45,266 nt of DNA from Burkholderiales bacterium (lineage in GTDB: Bacteria; Pseudomonadota; Gammaproteobacteria; Burkholderiales; Burkholderiaceae_C), in the NCBI GenBank assembly GCA_947453625.1, contig CANGHK010000043.1:1-45266 (forward strand), in the 5' to 3' direction. Below are positions 1 through 9,404 of the stretch, piece by piece. Made by a program: the position numbers and the translations under genes. The notes beneath the pieces were generated by a model. That model was not told the origin of the DNA. It saw only the letters and a list, made by a program, of their open reading frames with translations, and did no database searches. Numbering within the stretch: the first letter of the stretch is position 1; each line of letters opens with the position of its first letter.

Positions 1-1
1 G

Positions 2-1105
2 GCGAAGCAAGACGCGGTGCTGGTGCAGCGGCTGAGCCGGGCCGGCGCGGTGCTGGTGGGCGCGCTCAACATGGACGAGTACGCCTATGGCTTCTCGACC
101 GAGAACACGCATTACGGGCCGACCTGCAACCCGCATGACCTGAGCCGCATCGCCGGCGGCTCGTCGGGCGGATCGGCCGCTGCGGTGGCCGCCGGCCAGC
201 TGCCGGTCACGCTGGGGTCGGACACCAACGGCTCGATCCGGGTGCCGGCCTCGCTGTGCGGCGTGTTCGGCCTGAAGCCGACCTTCGGCCGGCTGCCGCG
301 CACCGGCTCCTACCCCTTCGTCGCCAGTCTGGACCACCTCGGTCCTTTTGCCCGCAGCGCCGAGGACCTGGCGCTGGTCTACGACGCGCTGCAAGGCCAT
401 GACCCGCATGACCCGGCCTGCGTGGCGCGCGGCCTCGAGCCCGCGGCCGGAGCGCCGGCCACGGTTGCCGGCCTGCGCATCGGCGTGCTGGGCGGCTGGT
501 TTCGCGAAATGGCGCTGCCCGAGGCGCGGGCCGCGGTCGACGCCGTGGCCGCCGCACTGGGCGCGACGCAGACGGTGGACTGGCCCGAGGTTGCGCGCGC
601 CCGCGCCGCGGCTTTTCTGATCACCAATGCCGAAGCCTCGGCGCTGCACCTGCCCGACCTGCAACGCCGGCCGCAGGACTTCGAGCCGCTGTCGCGCGAC
701 CGTTTCCTGGCCGGCGCCCTGCTGCCCGCGGCCTGGCTGGTGCAGGCGCAACGGGTGCGGCGCTGGTTCGCGCTGCAGGCCGCCGCCTCGTTCGCCGACT
801 TCGACGTGCTGCTGGCCCCGGCCACACCCTGCGCCGCGCCGGCCATAGGCACCGAGTGGCTGGAGATCGCCGGCCAGCGCCTGCCGGCGCGCGCCAGCAT
901 GGGGTTGCTGACCCAACCGGTATCGTGCATAGGCCTGCCGGTCTGCACCGTGCCGGTCTGGGGCGCCCAGTCCGGTCAACCCCAGCTACCCATAGGCGTG
1001 CAGATCATCGCCGCGCCCTGGCGCGAAGACCGGGTACTGCGGGTGGCGCGCGCGCTCGAAGCCCAGGGCGTCGTTCGTGCGCCCGTCGCCGCATTGGAGA
1101 AATGA
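2..1105 (+). CDS. AtzE/HpxY-like amidase (5' truncated by window edge)
   Basis: Amidase-signature (AS) family hydrolase; the reading frame is open to the window edge, so the N-terminus with the catalytic Lys is missing. The glycine/serine-rich AS core is visible: [14 protein letters not shown] carries the cis-Ser, and the [16 protein letters not shown] stretch holds the serine nucleophile. This subfamily includes AtzE (1-carboxybiuret hydrolase) and HpxY of oxalurate catabolism. Pairing with the downstream hpxZ-like gene (ATGA overlap at 1102-1105) favours the AtzE/HpxY group over the GatA subunit of Glu-tRNA amidotransferase. The small partner AtzG/HpxX would be expected just upstream, outside the window. 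The substrate is not determined by sequence; a ureide, oxalurate or carboxybiuret-like amide is inferred from context. Confidence 0.85.
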   Translation, partial: AKQDAVLVQRLSRAGAVLVGALNMDEYAYGFSTENTHYGPTCNPHDLSRIAGGSSGGSAAAVAAGQLPVTLGSDTNGSIRVPASLCGVFGLKPTFGRLPRTGSYPFVASLDHLGPFARSAEDLALVYDALQGHDPHDPACVARGLEPAAGAPATVAGLRIGVLGGWFREMALPEARAAVDAVAAALGATQTVDWPEVARARAAAFLITNAEASALHLPDLQRRPQDFEPLSRDRFLAGALLPAAWLVQAQRVRRWFALQAAASFADFDVLLAPATPCAAPAIGTEWLEIAGQRLPARASMGLLTQPVSCIGLPVCTVPVWGAQSGQPQLPIGVQIIAAPWREDRVLRVARALEAQGVVRAPVAALEK

Positions 1106-1485
1106 CGATGGACATCAACCTGCCCGAGGTGCACGCCGAGGTCTGCGCCGCCTTCGACCGTTACGAGCATGCGCTGGTGAACAACCAGGTCGAGGTGCTG
1201 GACGAGTTGTTCTGGCCCAGCGCCCACACCGTGCGCTACGGCGCCGGCGAGAACCTGTACGGTATCGCCGAGATCCGCGCCTTCCGCCTGGCCCGGCCGT
1301 CGGTCGGCCTGGCGCGCAGCCTGATGCGCACGGTGATCACCACTTACGGCCGTGACAGCGCCACCGCGATGACCGAGTTCTTGCGCGCCGGCAACCCGCG
1401 CATAGGCCGCCAGAGCCAGACCTGGATCCGCCTGCCCGAGGGCTGGCGCGTGGTCGCGGCCCATGTCAGCCTGCTGGCCGGCTGA
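1102..1485 (+). CDS. hpxZ: HpxZ/AtzH-like protein
   Basis: A 127-residue protein of the SnoaL/NTF2-like fold family (DUF3225; HpxZ of oxalurate catabolism, AtzH of cyanuric acid catabolism). The start ATG overlaps the amidase stop as ATGA, and a second ATG follows two codons later. Typical features are an N-terminal helix with [21 protein letters not shown], the central [18 protein letters not shown] segment and a beta-rich C-terminus ending in [13 protein letters not shown]. Length matches the family. It is presumably co-translated with the amidase; its exact biochemical role is unsettled in the family. Confidence 0.85.
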   Translation: MTMDINLPEVHAEVCAAFDRYEHALVNNQVEVLDELFWPSAHTVRYGAGENLYGIAEIRAFRLARPSVGLARSLMRTVITTYGRDSATAMTEFLRAGNPRIGRQSQTWIRLPEGWRVVAAHVSLLAG

Positions 1486-1487
1486 GC

Positions 1488-2504
1488 ATGGGACGCACCG
1501 TGCTGCGGCGCCTGCTGGCCGCGCTGCCCAACCTGGCCGGCGTGGTGGTGATCACCTTCTTGCTGACCCGCGCGCTGCCCGGCGACCCGGCGGCCTACTT
1601 TGCTGGCGGCGCGGCCACGCAGGAGGCGGTCGACCAGGTGCGCAAGGCGCTGGGGCTGGACCGGTCGCTGCCCGAGCAGTTCCTGCACTATGTGTCGGCG
1701 CTGACGCATGGCGACCTAGGCCTGTCGCTGACCACCGGCCAGCCGGTGCTGAAGGAGTTGCTGGCGCGGCTGCCGGCCTCGGTCGAACTGGTGCTGCTGG
1801 CCTTGCTGCTGGCCTGCGCGGTGGCGCTGCCGCTGGGTGTGATGGCAGCCAGCCGGCCCGGCTCATGGGTCGACCAGCTGTGCCGGGTCGTCACGACGGT
1901 GGGCGTGTCGCTGCCGACCTTCTTCACCGGCCTGCTGCTGTCCTATGTCTTCTATTTCCTGCTCGGCTGGGCGCCGGCGCCGCTGGGCCGGCTCGATCCG
2001 ATGTTCTCGCCGCCGGCCCAGGTCACGGGCCTGTACCTGATCGACGCGCTGCTGGCCGGTGACCGCGCGCTGTGGTGGGCGGCCTGCCGACAGCTGATGC
2101 TGCCCACGCTGGCGATGGCCTTGTTCGTGCTGGCGCCCATCGCCCGGATGACGCGGGCCTCGATGATCCAGGTGCTGTCGTCGGACTTCGTCCGCAGCGC
2201 GCGGGCCAGCGGCCTGAGCCCGGCCACCGTGCAGCTGCGCTACGCGCTGCGCAACGCGCTGCTGCCGGTGGTCACGACGCTGGGCATGGTGTTCGGCTTC
2301 ATGCTGGGGTCGAGCGTGATCATCGAGAAGGTCTTCGGCTGGCCGGGCGTGGGCAGCTACGCGATCGACGCGCTGACGGCCAGCGACTACGCGCCGGTGC
2401 AGGGCTTCGTGCTGGCGATGGGCTTGCTGTTCGTCGGCATGAACCTGCTGGTCGACCTGCTCTACACCCTGATCGACCCGCGCATCGCGCTGGCCCAGCC
2501 ATGA
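1488..2504 (+). CDS. ABC transporter permease, DppB type
   Basis: A 338-residue inner-membrane permease of the dipeptide/oligopeptide/nickel ABC class. It has an N-terminal membrane segment (LLAALPNLAGVVVITFLLTRALPGDP, the usual DppB start), several further hydrophobic helices and the EAA-type loop near residues 240-265 (RASGLSPATVQLRYALRNAL). It begins 2 bases after the hpxZ stop and overlaps the next permease by ATGA, so it belongs to one operon with the amidase. The substrate is probably a small amide, peptide or ureide handled by the amidase; this is inferred only from operon position. Confidence 0.92.
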   Translation: MGRTVLRRLLAALPNLAGVVVITFLLTRALPGDPAAYFAGGAATQEAVDQVRKALGLDRSLPEQFLHYVSALTHGDLGLSLTTGQPVLKELLARLPASVELVLLALLLACAVALPLGVMAASRPGSWVDQLCRVVTTVGVSLPTFFTGLLLSYVFYFLLGWAPAPLGRLDPMFSPPAQVTGLYLIDALLAGDRALWWAACRQLMLPTLAMALFVLAPIARMTRASMIQVLSSDFVRSARASGLSPATVQLRYALRNALLPVVTTLGMVFGFMLGSSVIIEKVFGWPGVGSYAIDALTASDYAPVQGFVLAMGLLFVGMNLLVDLLYTLIDPRIALAQP

Positions 2505-3346
2505 GCGCGACCCTCAAGCACCTGCGCCATGTGCTGACCGAGAACCCGATCACGCTGCTGGCGGTCGCGCTGTTCGCGACCTTCGTGCTGCTCGCGCTGT
2601 TCGGCCCGGGGCTGGCGCCCTACGACCCGCTGGCCAGCAACACCGGGCTGGCGCTGCGTCCGCCGTCACTGGCACATTGGTTTGGCACCGACGCGCTGGG
2701 CCGCGACATCCTGTCGCGCACCCTGGTGGCCACCCGGCTCGACATGGGGCTGGCCGTCTCGGCGGTGCTGCTGTCCTTCGTGCTGGGCATCGCGCTGGGC
2801 CTGGCGGCCGGGTTCCTGGGCGGCGGCTGGGATATGGCGGTGACCCGCTTGTCCGACACCATCATGGCGTTTCCGCTCTTCGTGCTGGCGATGGGCATCG
2901 TCGCGGCGCTGGGCAACACGGTGGGCAACATCGTGCTGGCCACCGCGATCATCAACCTGCCCTTCTACATCCGGGTGGCCCGTACCGAGGCCAACGTGCG
3001 GCGCCACGCCGGCTTTGTCGAGGCCGCGCGGCTGTCGGGCAACTCCGAGCTGCGCATCCTGGCGCTGCAGCTGTTTCCCAACATCCTGCCGCAAGCCATG
3101 GTCCAGGTCAGCCTGAACATGGGCTGGGCCATCCTCAACGCGGCGGGCCTGAGCTTCATCGGGCTGGGCGTGCGACCGCCGACGCCGGAATGGGGCATCC
3201 TGGTCGCCGAGGGCGCGCAGTTCATCGTCTCGGGCGAGTGGTGGGTCAGCTTCTGTCCGGGCGCGGTGCTGATGCTGGCAGTGTTCTCGTTCAACCTGCT
3301 GGGCGATGCGCTGCGCGACCTGTTCGACCCGCGCAAGAGAACCTGA
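2501..3346 (+). CDS. ABC transporter permease, DppC type
   Basis: A 281-residue second permease, partner of the preceding DppB-like protein. The start ATG at 2501 overlaps the upstream stop; an upstream-open frame exists but has no family similarity. It shows the DppC N-terminal helix, the conserved HWFGTDALGRDILSR motif near residues 65-80, and the EAA loop (AARLSGNSELRILALQLFPN) near residues 175-195. The end DLFDPRKRT matches the DppC family tail (LRDLFDPR). The next ATG follows immediately after the stop. Confidence 0.92.
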   Translation: MSATLKHLRHVLTENPITLLAVALFATFVLLALFGPGLAPYDPLASNTGLALRPPSLAHWFGTDALGRDILSRTLVATRLDMGLAVSAVLLSFVLGIALGLAAGFLGGGWDMAVTRLSDTIMAFPLFVLAMGIVAALGNTVGNIVLATAIINLPFYIRVARTEANVRRHAGFVEAARLSGNSELRILALQLFPNILPQAMVQVSLNMGWAILNAAGLSFIGLGVRPPTPEWGILVAEGAQFIVSGEWWVSFCPGAVLMLAVFSFNLLGDALRDLFDPRKRT

Positions 3347-4516
3347 ATGCAAGCCGCAATAAGCCTCCCCAGCGCGCCGCAGGCCGGCGCCGCAATGTCC
3401 GCCACAACGTCCGCCGCAACCCCAGCCGCAAACGCCGCCCAACCCCCGCTGCTGGCGGTGCGCGATGTCGGCCTCGAGTTCCGCACCCGATCGGGCACCG
3501 TCCATGCGCTGCAAGGTGTCAACCTGCAACTGCGCAAGGGCGAGATCGTCGGCCTGGTCGGCGAGAGCGGCTCGGGCAAGTCGGTGCTGTCGTACGCGCT
3601 GCTCGGCATCTCGGACGCCGCCGCGCGCGTGACCAGCGGCAGCGCGGTATTCGGTGGCATCGACCTGTTCGGGCCCGCCATGGCGGGTTTGCGCGGACGC
3701 GAGATCGCGATGATCTTCCAGAGCCCGCGCACCGCGCTGAACCCGATCCGGCCGGTGGGGCTGCAGATCGAGGACGTGTTGCGGCGCCACGCGGTGGCCT
3801 TGCGCGGGCGCACCGGCCCCGACCTGGCGCTGGGGATGCGCGAGCGGGCGGTGCAGGCGCTGCGCGAAGTCGGCATCGCCGACCCCGAGCGGCGCGCCCG
3901 GGCCTACCCCTTCGAACTCTCGGGCGGCATGTGCCAGCGCGTGATGATCGCCATCGCGCTGGCCTGCCGGCCCAGCCTGCTGATCGCCGACGAGCCGACC
4001 ACCGGCCTGGACGTCACCACCCAGGCCGCGGTGATGGACTTGATCACCGGCCTGGCGCGCGAGCGCCACATGGCCACGCTGTTCATCACGCATGACCTAG
4101 CGCTGGCCGCGGCCTACTGCGACCGCATCGTCGTGATGCATGCCGGCCACGCGGTCGAGAGCGCGCCCACCGCGGCCTTGTTCGCCGCGCCGCGCCACCC
4201 CTACACCGCGCGCCTGATGGCCTCGACCCCCGGGCCGACCAGCACCCTGGCCAGCCTGGCGCCGGTGCCCGGCCAGTTGCCCGACCTGCGGCGCGACGAC
4301 CTGCCGGCCTGCCGCTTCGTCGAGCGCTGCGATCGCGCCACGCCGGCTTGCCGGCTCAGCCTGCCGCCGCTGGACGCCGGTGCCGAGCGGGCGGTGGCCT
4401 GCTGGCATCCGCTGGGCAGCGAGGCGGTGGCGCCGCCAACCTTGCCCACCGGGGCCGGAACTTCAGCAAACATGGCCGCCGCCCTGCCCTGCGCCACCGG
4501 TGATGCCCATGTCTGA
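3347..4516 (+). CDS. ABC transporter ATP-binding protein, DppD type
   Basis: A 389-residue cytoplasmic ATPase. Walker A is GESGSGKSV, the ABC signature is LSGGMCQRVMIAIAL (unusually Cys in place of the common Arg after GGM), Walker B is LLIADEPTTGLD, and the switch His lies in FITHDLALAAAYCD. The C-terminal oligopeptide-transporter domain has the Cys pattern CRFVERCDRATPAC. The first ATG follows directly on the dppC stop; the N-terminal ~35 residues are Ala-rich and unconserved, so the in-frame ATG at 3395 could be the true start. The 3' end overlaps the next ATPase gene. Confidence 0.92.
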   Translation: MQAAISLPSAPQAGAAMSATTSAATPAANAAQPPLLAVRDVGLEFRTRSGTVHALQGVNLQLRKGEIVGLVGESGSGKSVLSYALLGISDAAARVTSGSAVFGGIDLFGPAMAGLRGREIAMIFQSPRTALNPIRPVGLQIEDVLRRHAVALRGRTGPDLALGMRERAVQALREVGIADPERRARAYPFELSGGMCQRVMIAIALACRPSLLIADEPTTGLDVTTQAAVMDLITGLARERHMATLFITHDLALAAAYCDRIVVMHAGHAVESAPTAALFAAPRHPYTARLMASTPGPTSTLASLAPVPGQLPDLRRDDLPACRFVERCDRATPACRLSLPPLDAGAERAVACWHPLGSEAVAPPTLPTGAGTSANMAAALPCATGDAHV

Positions 4517-5483
4517 CACGCCCTTGCTCAGCGTCGAGCGCCTGAGCCTGTATTTTCCGGTGGCCGGGCGCCGCGGCGCGCAACTGCATGCGGTCGACGA
4601 TCTGTCGCTGTCGCTGCTGCCGGGCCAGAGCCTGGGCTTGGTGGGCGAGTCGGGCTGCGGCAAATCGACGCTGGCGCGCTTGCTGGCCAGGCTGATCGAC
4701 CCCAGCGCCGGCCGCATCGTCTTCGATGGCCAGGACCTGGCCGCGCTGCCGGCACGCGGCTTTGCCCGTCACCCGCTGCGGTCGGCGATCCAGATGGTGT
4801 TCCAGGATGCCGGCGACAGCCTGAACCCTCGCTTCACGGCGCGCGAGGCGATCGCCGAACCCTGTTTCCTGCTGGCCGGCATGGACCGCACCGCGGCCGA
4901 CCGTCGCGTCGACGAGGTGGCCGAGCAGGTGGGCTTGCCGCCGGCGCTGCTGTCGCGCTTCGCCCACCAGCTCTCGGGCGGACAGAAGGCGCGGGTCGGC
5001 ATCGCCAGGGCGCTGGCGGCGCGGCCACGGCTGCTGATCCTGGACGAACCGACGGCCGCGCTCGACGTCTCGGTGCAGGCCGTCGTGCTGCAGTTGCTGG
5101 ACCGGCTGCGCCGCGAACTCGGCCTGGCCACGCTGTTCGTCTCGCACGACCTGAACGTGGTGCGCCTGCTGACCGATCAGGTGGCGGTGATGTACCTGGG
5201 CAAGATCGTCGAGACTGGGCCCTCGGCCCAGGTCTTCGAGCGGCCGGCACACCCCTACACCAGGGCGCTGGTCTCGGCCATCCCCGGCCGTGGCACGCGG
5301 CTGCGACTGACGGGCGAAATTTCCAGCCCGATAGACCCGCCGCCCCAGGTCTGCCGCTTCCAGAGCCGCTGCCCCGACTCGACCGAGCGCTGCCTGCGCG
5401 AGGCGCCGCTGCTGCGCCGCGTGGACGGCCTGCAGCGGGCGGCCTGCCATCTCGTGGCCACTGCCGGCGTGCTGGCGGGCTGA
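4509..5483 (+). CDS. ABC transporter ATP-binding protein, DppF type
   Basis: A 324-residue second ATPase of the importer. Walker A GESGCGKST, signature LSGGQKARVGIARAL, Walker B LLILDEPTAALDVS, switch FVSHDLNVVRLL, and a C-terminal DppF domain with CRFQSRCPDSTERC. Start at 4509 (MSDTPLLSVERL) or two codons earlier at 4503; both overlap the end of the dppD-like gene. It closes the operon. No periplasmic binding-protein gene is seen in the window, so it must lie upstream of the amidase or elsewhere. Confidence 0.92.
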   Translation: MSDTPLLSVERLSLYFPVAGRRGAQLHAVDDLSLSLLPGQSLGLVGESGCGKSTLARLLARLIDPSAGRIVFDGQDLAALPARGFARHPLRSAIQMVFQDAGDSLNPRFTAREAIAEPCFLLAGMDRTAADRRVDEVAEQVGLPPALLSRFAHQLSGGQKARVGIARALAARPRLLILDEPTAALDVSVQAVVLQLLDRLRRELGLATLFVSHDLNVVRLLTDQVAVMYLGKIVETGPSAQVFERPAHPYTRALVSAIPGRGTRLRLTGEISSPIDPPPQVCRFQSRCPDSTERCLREAPLLRRVDGLQRAACHLVATAGVLAG

Positions 5484-5614
5484 GCGGCCTGGCTGGCTTC
5501 CGGGCGGGCACAAGGGCCGGCGAGGACAGGGTGACCCCAAGGCAGACGCCCGGCTCTTGAAGCCGGTACGATCGCCGCCATGTTCCCGGCTGTCCACTTC
5601 AGGATCCAACCACC

Positions 5615-6511
5615 ATGCGCATCCAACGCCTTTTAGTCACTGTCGCCTTCGCGGCCTTCACCGCCGCCGCCTTGGCGCTGCCCACCGTCGATGCGGTTCA
5701 GGCCGAGGTCCAGCGCGGCAACTACGCGCAGGCCGAGGTGATGATGCAGGACGTCGTGGCGGCCAAGCCCGGCAGCGCCCGCGCCCACTACATCTACGCC
5801 GAGATCCTGGCGCACAACAAGCGCTTCGACCAGGCCGCGAAGGAGACGGCGCAGGCACGCCAGATCGACCCGAAGATCGGCTTCACCGACGCCGCCAAGT
5901 TCAGGGCGCTCGAGCAGTTGCTCGAGCGCGAGCATCAGGCCGCCAAGCCCAGGGCCGCGCCGATGACGGCTGCCGCTCCGGCGCCGGCCAGCCTGCGCGT
6001 CGCCAGCCCGGCCGAGTCGTCGGGCGGCGTCCCGACCTGGGTCTGGGTGCTGGGCCTGGCGGGCCTTGCCGCGGCGGTGTGGGCGCTGGTGACACGGCGC
6101 CAGCAGGCCTCTGCCATGCCCATGGCCAGGACCGCAGGGCCCATGGGCAGCAATGCGGGCTACGCCCCGGGCTATGGCGCGGGCGCGGCGCCGGGCTACG
6201 GGCCCGGACCGGGCTACGGGCAGCAGCCCTCCGGCGGCATGGGCTTGATGGGCGTGGGACTGGCCGCGGCCGGCGGCGTGGCGGCCGGCATGCTGGCCGA
6301 AAAAATGCTTCACGGCGGCCATGACACGGCGGGCAGCGCAGCATCGGGCATGGGCGCCAACTCCACCAGCCTGTACGACCAGCCCCCGATGGACAACGCG
6401 GCGGCGCGCGAACTCGAGCAGCGGCCGGTCGATTTCGGCAATGGCGATGGCTGGGGCGGCGATGGCGGTGGCGGTGGCGGCTCAAGCGACGACAGCAGCG
6501 ACGGCTGGTAA
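5615..6511 (+). CDS. TPR-containing membrane protein with glycine-rich tail
   Basis: A 298-residue protein of unknown function. Residues 1-22 form a signal peptide; residues ~28-90 are TPR-like helical repeats (RGNYAQAEVMMQDVVAAKPG). A Pro/Ala linker follows, then a clear transmembrane helix at ~140-160 (TWVWVLGLAGLAAAVWALVT) followed by RRQQ. The distal half is low complexity: Gly/Tyr/Pro repeats at ~176-205, a second weakly hydrophobic Gly/Ala stretch at ~210-233, and a Gly/Asp/Ser tail. It likely exposes its TPR domain to the periplasm and the Gly-rich tail to the cytoplasm. It is preceded by CAGGA as a weak ribosome site and is monocistronic. Confidence 0.8.
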   Translation: MRIQRLLVTVAFAAFTAAALALPTVDAVQAEVQRGNYAQAEVMMQDVVAAKPGSARAHYIYAEILAHNKRFDQAAKETAQARQIDPKIGFTDAAKFRALEQLLEREHQAAKPRAAPMTAAAPAPASLRVASPAESSGGVPTWVWVLGLAGLAAAVWALVTRRQQASAMPMARTAGPMGSNAGYAPGYGAGAAPGYGPGPGYGQQPSGGMGLMGVGLAAAGGVAAGMLAEKMLHGGHDTAGSAASGMGANSTSLYDQPPMDNAAARELEQRPVDFGNGDGWGGDGGGGGGSSDDSSDGW

Positions 6512-6585
6512 GCCCGGCGACCCAAAGCACGCCCACAGGCCCACCGTCAGCGTGGGCCGCCAACCCTGTCAAAGGCAAGCCATCC

Positions 6586-7599
6586 ATGCGTTACAACCGT
6601 CTCGGCCGCAGCAACCTGAAGGTCTCGGCGCTGTGCCTGGGCACGATGATGTTCGGCGACCAGACCGACCGGACCGAGGCCGGTCGCATCGTCGCCCATG
6701 CCCATGACCAGGGCGTGAATTTCATCGACACCGCGGATGTCTACACCTCGGGTGCATCCGAGGAGATAGTCGGCGAGCTGATCAAGCCGCAGCGCAATGA
6801 CTGGGTACTGGCCACCAAGCTGGGCAACGCGATGTCGGGCCGGGTCAACCAGGGCCAGTACTCGCGCAGCTGGATGGTCCACGAGCTCGAGCAGAGCCTG
6901 CGTCGGCTGCAGACCGGGCATGTCGACATCTACTACCTGCACCGTGACTTCGCCGGCATGGACCTCGAGGAGCCCTTGCGGGCGCTGGACGACATGATCC
7001 GCGGCGGCAAGGTGCGCTACTGGGGCTTGTCGAATTTCAGGGGCTGGCGCATCGCCGAGATGGTCCACCTCGCGGCGCGCCTTGGCATGCCTGGGCCGGT
7101 GGTGTGCCAGCCCTATTACAACCTGCTGAACCGGATGCCCGAGGTCGAGACCCTGCCCGCCTGCGAGCACCACGGCATTGGCGTGGCGCCGTACAGCCCG
7201 ATCGCGCGCGGCGTGCTGACCGGCAAGTACACGCCGGGCGCGCCGCTCGAAGCCGGCACGCGCGCCGGCCGCGGCGACAAGCGCATCCTCGAGACCGAGT
7301 TGCGGACCGAGTCGCTGGGCATCGCGCAACAGTTGCAAGCCCATGCGCAGGCCAAGGGCATCACGCTGGCGCAGTTCGCGGTCGCCTGGGTGCTGGCCAA
7401 CCCAGTGATCAGCTCGGTCATCGCCGGGCCGCGCACGCTGGCGCAGTGGCAGGACTACGGCCCGGCGCTGGACTGTGTCTTCAGCGCCGACGACGAAGCG
7501 CTGGTCGACTCGCTGGTCGCCCCCGGCCACCCGTCGACGCCGGGCTTCACCGACCCGGCCTACCCGCTGGTCGGCCGCCGGGTCGGCTCGAGGGCCTGA
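6586..7599 (+). CDS. Aldo/keto reductase
   Basis: A 337-residue NADPH-dependent oxidoreductase of the aldo/keto reductase TIM-barrel family, Tas/YajO-like group. The catalytic tetrad is visible: D48 and Y53 (FIDTADVY), K78 (LATKLG) and H119 (IYYLHRD). The cofactor-binding end includes SSVIAGPRTLAQWQD. Length is normal. It starts 74 bases after the TPR gene with no clear operon link. The physiological substrate cannot be told from sequence. Confidence 0.92.
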   Translation: MRYNRLGRSNLKVSALCLGTMMFGDQTDRTEAGRIVAHAHDQGVNFIDTADVYTSGASEEIVGELIKPQRNDWVLATKLGNAMSGRVNQGQYSRSWMVHELEQSLRRLQTGHVDIYYLHRDFAGMDLEEPLRALDDMIRGGKVRYWGLSNFRGWRIAEMVHLAARLGMPGPVVCQPYYNLLNRMPEVETLPACEHHGIGVAPYSPIARGVLTGKYTPGAPLEAGTRAGRGDKRILETELRTESLGIAQQLQAHAQAKGITLAQFAVAWVLANPVISSVIAGPRTLAQWQDYGPALDCVFSADDEALVDSLVAPGHPSTPGFTDPAYPLVGRRVGSRA

Positions 7600-7650
7600 T
7601 TGGCAGCCTGATCGCCTAGGCTTTCGCCCCGGCGGTCGCGCAAGCCGGCG

Positions 7651-8364
7651 CTAGCCCTGCAGCCCGGCAAACACATGCTGGACGTCTTCGTTCGCGTCCA
7701 GCGCGGCGAGGAAGGATTCGACCTCCTCGAGTTGCTCGGCGCTCAGGTCGGCCGGGTTGACCGGGGTCCTGGGCTTGTAGCCCAGCCTGGCCGACAGCAC
7801 GGTGAAGCCCTGGGCCGGCAGCGCACGGCTGACCAGGTCGAGGTCGGCGGGGTCGGTCAGAAACACCGTCGCGCCGTCCTCGTCGCCGGCCTCGAAGTCC
7901 TGCGCGCCCGCTTCGATGGCGGCCAACTCCGGGTCGGCGCCTGGCGTGGCGGGTTCGGCCTCGATCATGCCGAGGTGGTCGAAATCCCAGGCCACCGAGC
8001 CCGAGCTGCCCAGCTGACCCTTGCGGAACAGCACGCGCATCTCGGACGCGGCCCGGTTCAGGTTGTCGGTCAGGCACTCGACCATCACCGGCACGCGGTG
8101 TGGTGCAAAGCCTTCGTACAGGGCGTGCTCGAAGTGAACCGATTCACCGCTGAGCCCGGCCCCCTTCTTGATCGCCCGCTCCAGGGTTTCCTTGGGCATC
8201 GAGACCTTGCGCGCCTGCTCGACGACCAGCCGCAGCCGTGAGTTCGCCGACGGGTCGGGGCCATGCCGGGCGGCGATCATGATGTCCTTGGCCAGCTTGC
8301 CGAACAGCCTGCCCTTGGCATTGGCGGCGAGGTCCTTGTGCTTGGCTTTCCATTGCGCACCCAT
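7651..8364 (-). CDS. YebC/PmpR-family DNA-binding regulator
   Basis: A 237-residue YebC family protein. ATG 8364 gives the classical start [19 protein letters not shown] and has AAGGA about 12 bases upstream; a 12-residue longer frame exists but is not conserved. Conserved stretches are [24 protein letters not shown] and [20 protein letters not shown]. The acidic C-terminal domain ends [16 protein letters not shown]. Family members act as transcriptional regulators, and some rescue ribosomes at proline stretches. The short first helix resembles the YeeN-type paralogue more than the YebC linked to ruvC. Confidence 0.92.
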   Translation of the reverse strand: MGAQWKAKHKDLAANAKGRLFGKLAKDIMIAARHGPDPSANSRLRLVVEQARKVSMPKETLERAIKKGAGLSGESVHFEHALYEGFAPHRVPVMVECLTDNLNRAASEMRVLFRKGQLGSSGSVAWDFDHLGMIEAEPATPGADPELAAIEAGAQDFEAGDEDGATVFLTDPADLDLVSRALPAQGFTVLSARLGYKPRTPVNPADLSAEQLEEVESFLAALDANEDVQHVFAGLQG

Positions 8365-8693
8365 GTCTGAGAGGTCCTTGTGTTGCCGGATCGAAAGCAC
8401 TGAGCCCGATGGCGGCGGATGGTGGTGAGCGCCGACGGTTCAAGCACCTTGCGCGTGAGGGATGAATTTTAGAGGGTGGTCGCAGCGGGTTGGCTCAGGC
8501 GCCGGGCGGCCGGTCGACCGGATGGTCATCGCAACGACCATCGCGGCGGAATTCGCAGCAGTTCACGTTTTGGCGCTCGGCGCCCGTCCAGACCTCCGAT
8601 CGGGGGGAGCACAGCGCCGGCAGGCCTGCCTATCCTGCGTCCATCGCATGCCATCTGGGATGCGTCTCATCAACAGCCAAAGGTTGCACCACC
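8365..8693. other. Intergenic region without a gene
   Basis: Divergent region between the yebC-like gene and the PEP-CTERM gene. No coding sequence is convincing on either strand. It contains a small inverted repeat GATGGTC...GACCATC (8521-8527 with 8536-8542) and AAAGGT near 8679 as ribosome site for the rightward gene. No clear sigma-70 or sigma-54 promoter was found by eye. Confidence 0.5.
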
Positions 8694-9404
8694 ATGCTCC
8701 GCACCGCCCTTGCCCTAGCCACTGCACTGCTCGCATCCACGGCCCTGGCCACGCCGGTCAGCGGCAGCGCCACCGTCAAGTTGACCGGCTTTGCCTACGG
8801 TTATGCCACCGTCACCACCTCGGCGACCTCGGGCGTCATCGGTGCCGGGGAACTGGCAGGGCAGATCACGCGGGACGGCCAGACCACGTCCTTTCTGACC
8901 TATTGCACCGATATCTACCAGACCTTCTCCTGGAACGTCGCCGCCCCCTACACCCTGTTGCCGACCCAGGGCGGGGGTGGCGGGAACGGCTTCACCGCGC
9001 GCCAAGAAGATCTGCTGGGCAAGCTCTACACGCTGGCCGGCGCCGCTGTCGATACCCGAGACGAGAGCGCGGCTTTCCAACTCGCCGTCTGGGAGATCGT
9101 CACCGAAACGGACGCTGCATTGAGCCTGACGGCCGGCAACTTCAATCTCAGTGGCGGTGGCAGCGCGCAGCAGCGCAAGGCCGCCAGTGACTGGCTGGCC
9201 GCGGTGGGCGACGCCAGCGCCGCGAAGTCGTTCAACGCCACACGCCTGTACAACAACACGCTGCAGGACTTCGTGGTCTTCACCGCGATGCCGCAGAACT
9301 TGGCTTCCAACGCCAACAACGTGCCTGAGCCGACATCGTTTGTCCTGGCCGCGTTGGCGCTGGCCGCGCTGGGGGTCAGCCGCCGGCGCAGGTGCAGGCG
9401 CTGA
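8694..9404 (+). CDS. PEP-CTERM sorting domain protein (1)
   Basis: A 236-residue exported protein. Residues 1-19 form a signal peptide (MLRTALALATALLASTALA). The C-terminus carries a full PEP-CTERM tripartite signal: VPEPTSF, a hydrophobic helix (VLAALALAALGV) and an Arg-rich end (SRRRRCRR). Such proteins are recognised by an exosortase, cleaved near PEP, and released into or attached to the extracellular matrix. The middle is Thr/Ala/Gly-rich with the segment SFLTYCTDIYQTFSW seen in extracellular PEP-CTERM proteins. No exosortase gene is in the window. The 3' end abuts a decayed antitoxin fragment on the other strand. Confidence 0.88.
   Translation: MLRTALALATALLASTALATPVSGSATVKLTGFAYGYATVTTSATSGVIGAGELAGQITRDGQTTSFLTYCTDIYQTFSWNVAAPYTLLPTQGGGGGNGFTARQEDLLGKLYTLAGAAVDTRDESAAFQLAVWEIVTETDAALSLTAGNFNLSGGGSAQQRKAASDWLAAVGDASAAKSFNATRLYNNTLQDFVVFTAMPQNLASNANNVPEPTSFVLAALALAALGVSRRRRCRR

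Noticed and set aside
2666-4093. Long minus-strand frame opposite the ABC transporter genes
   Set aside because: Same reason: composition of a shadow frame, while the plus strand encodes full DppC/DppD motifs.
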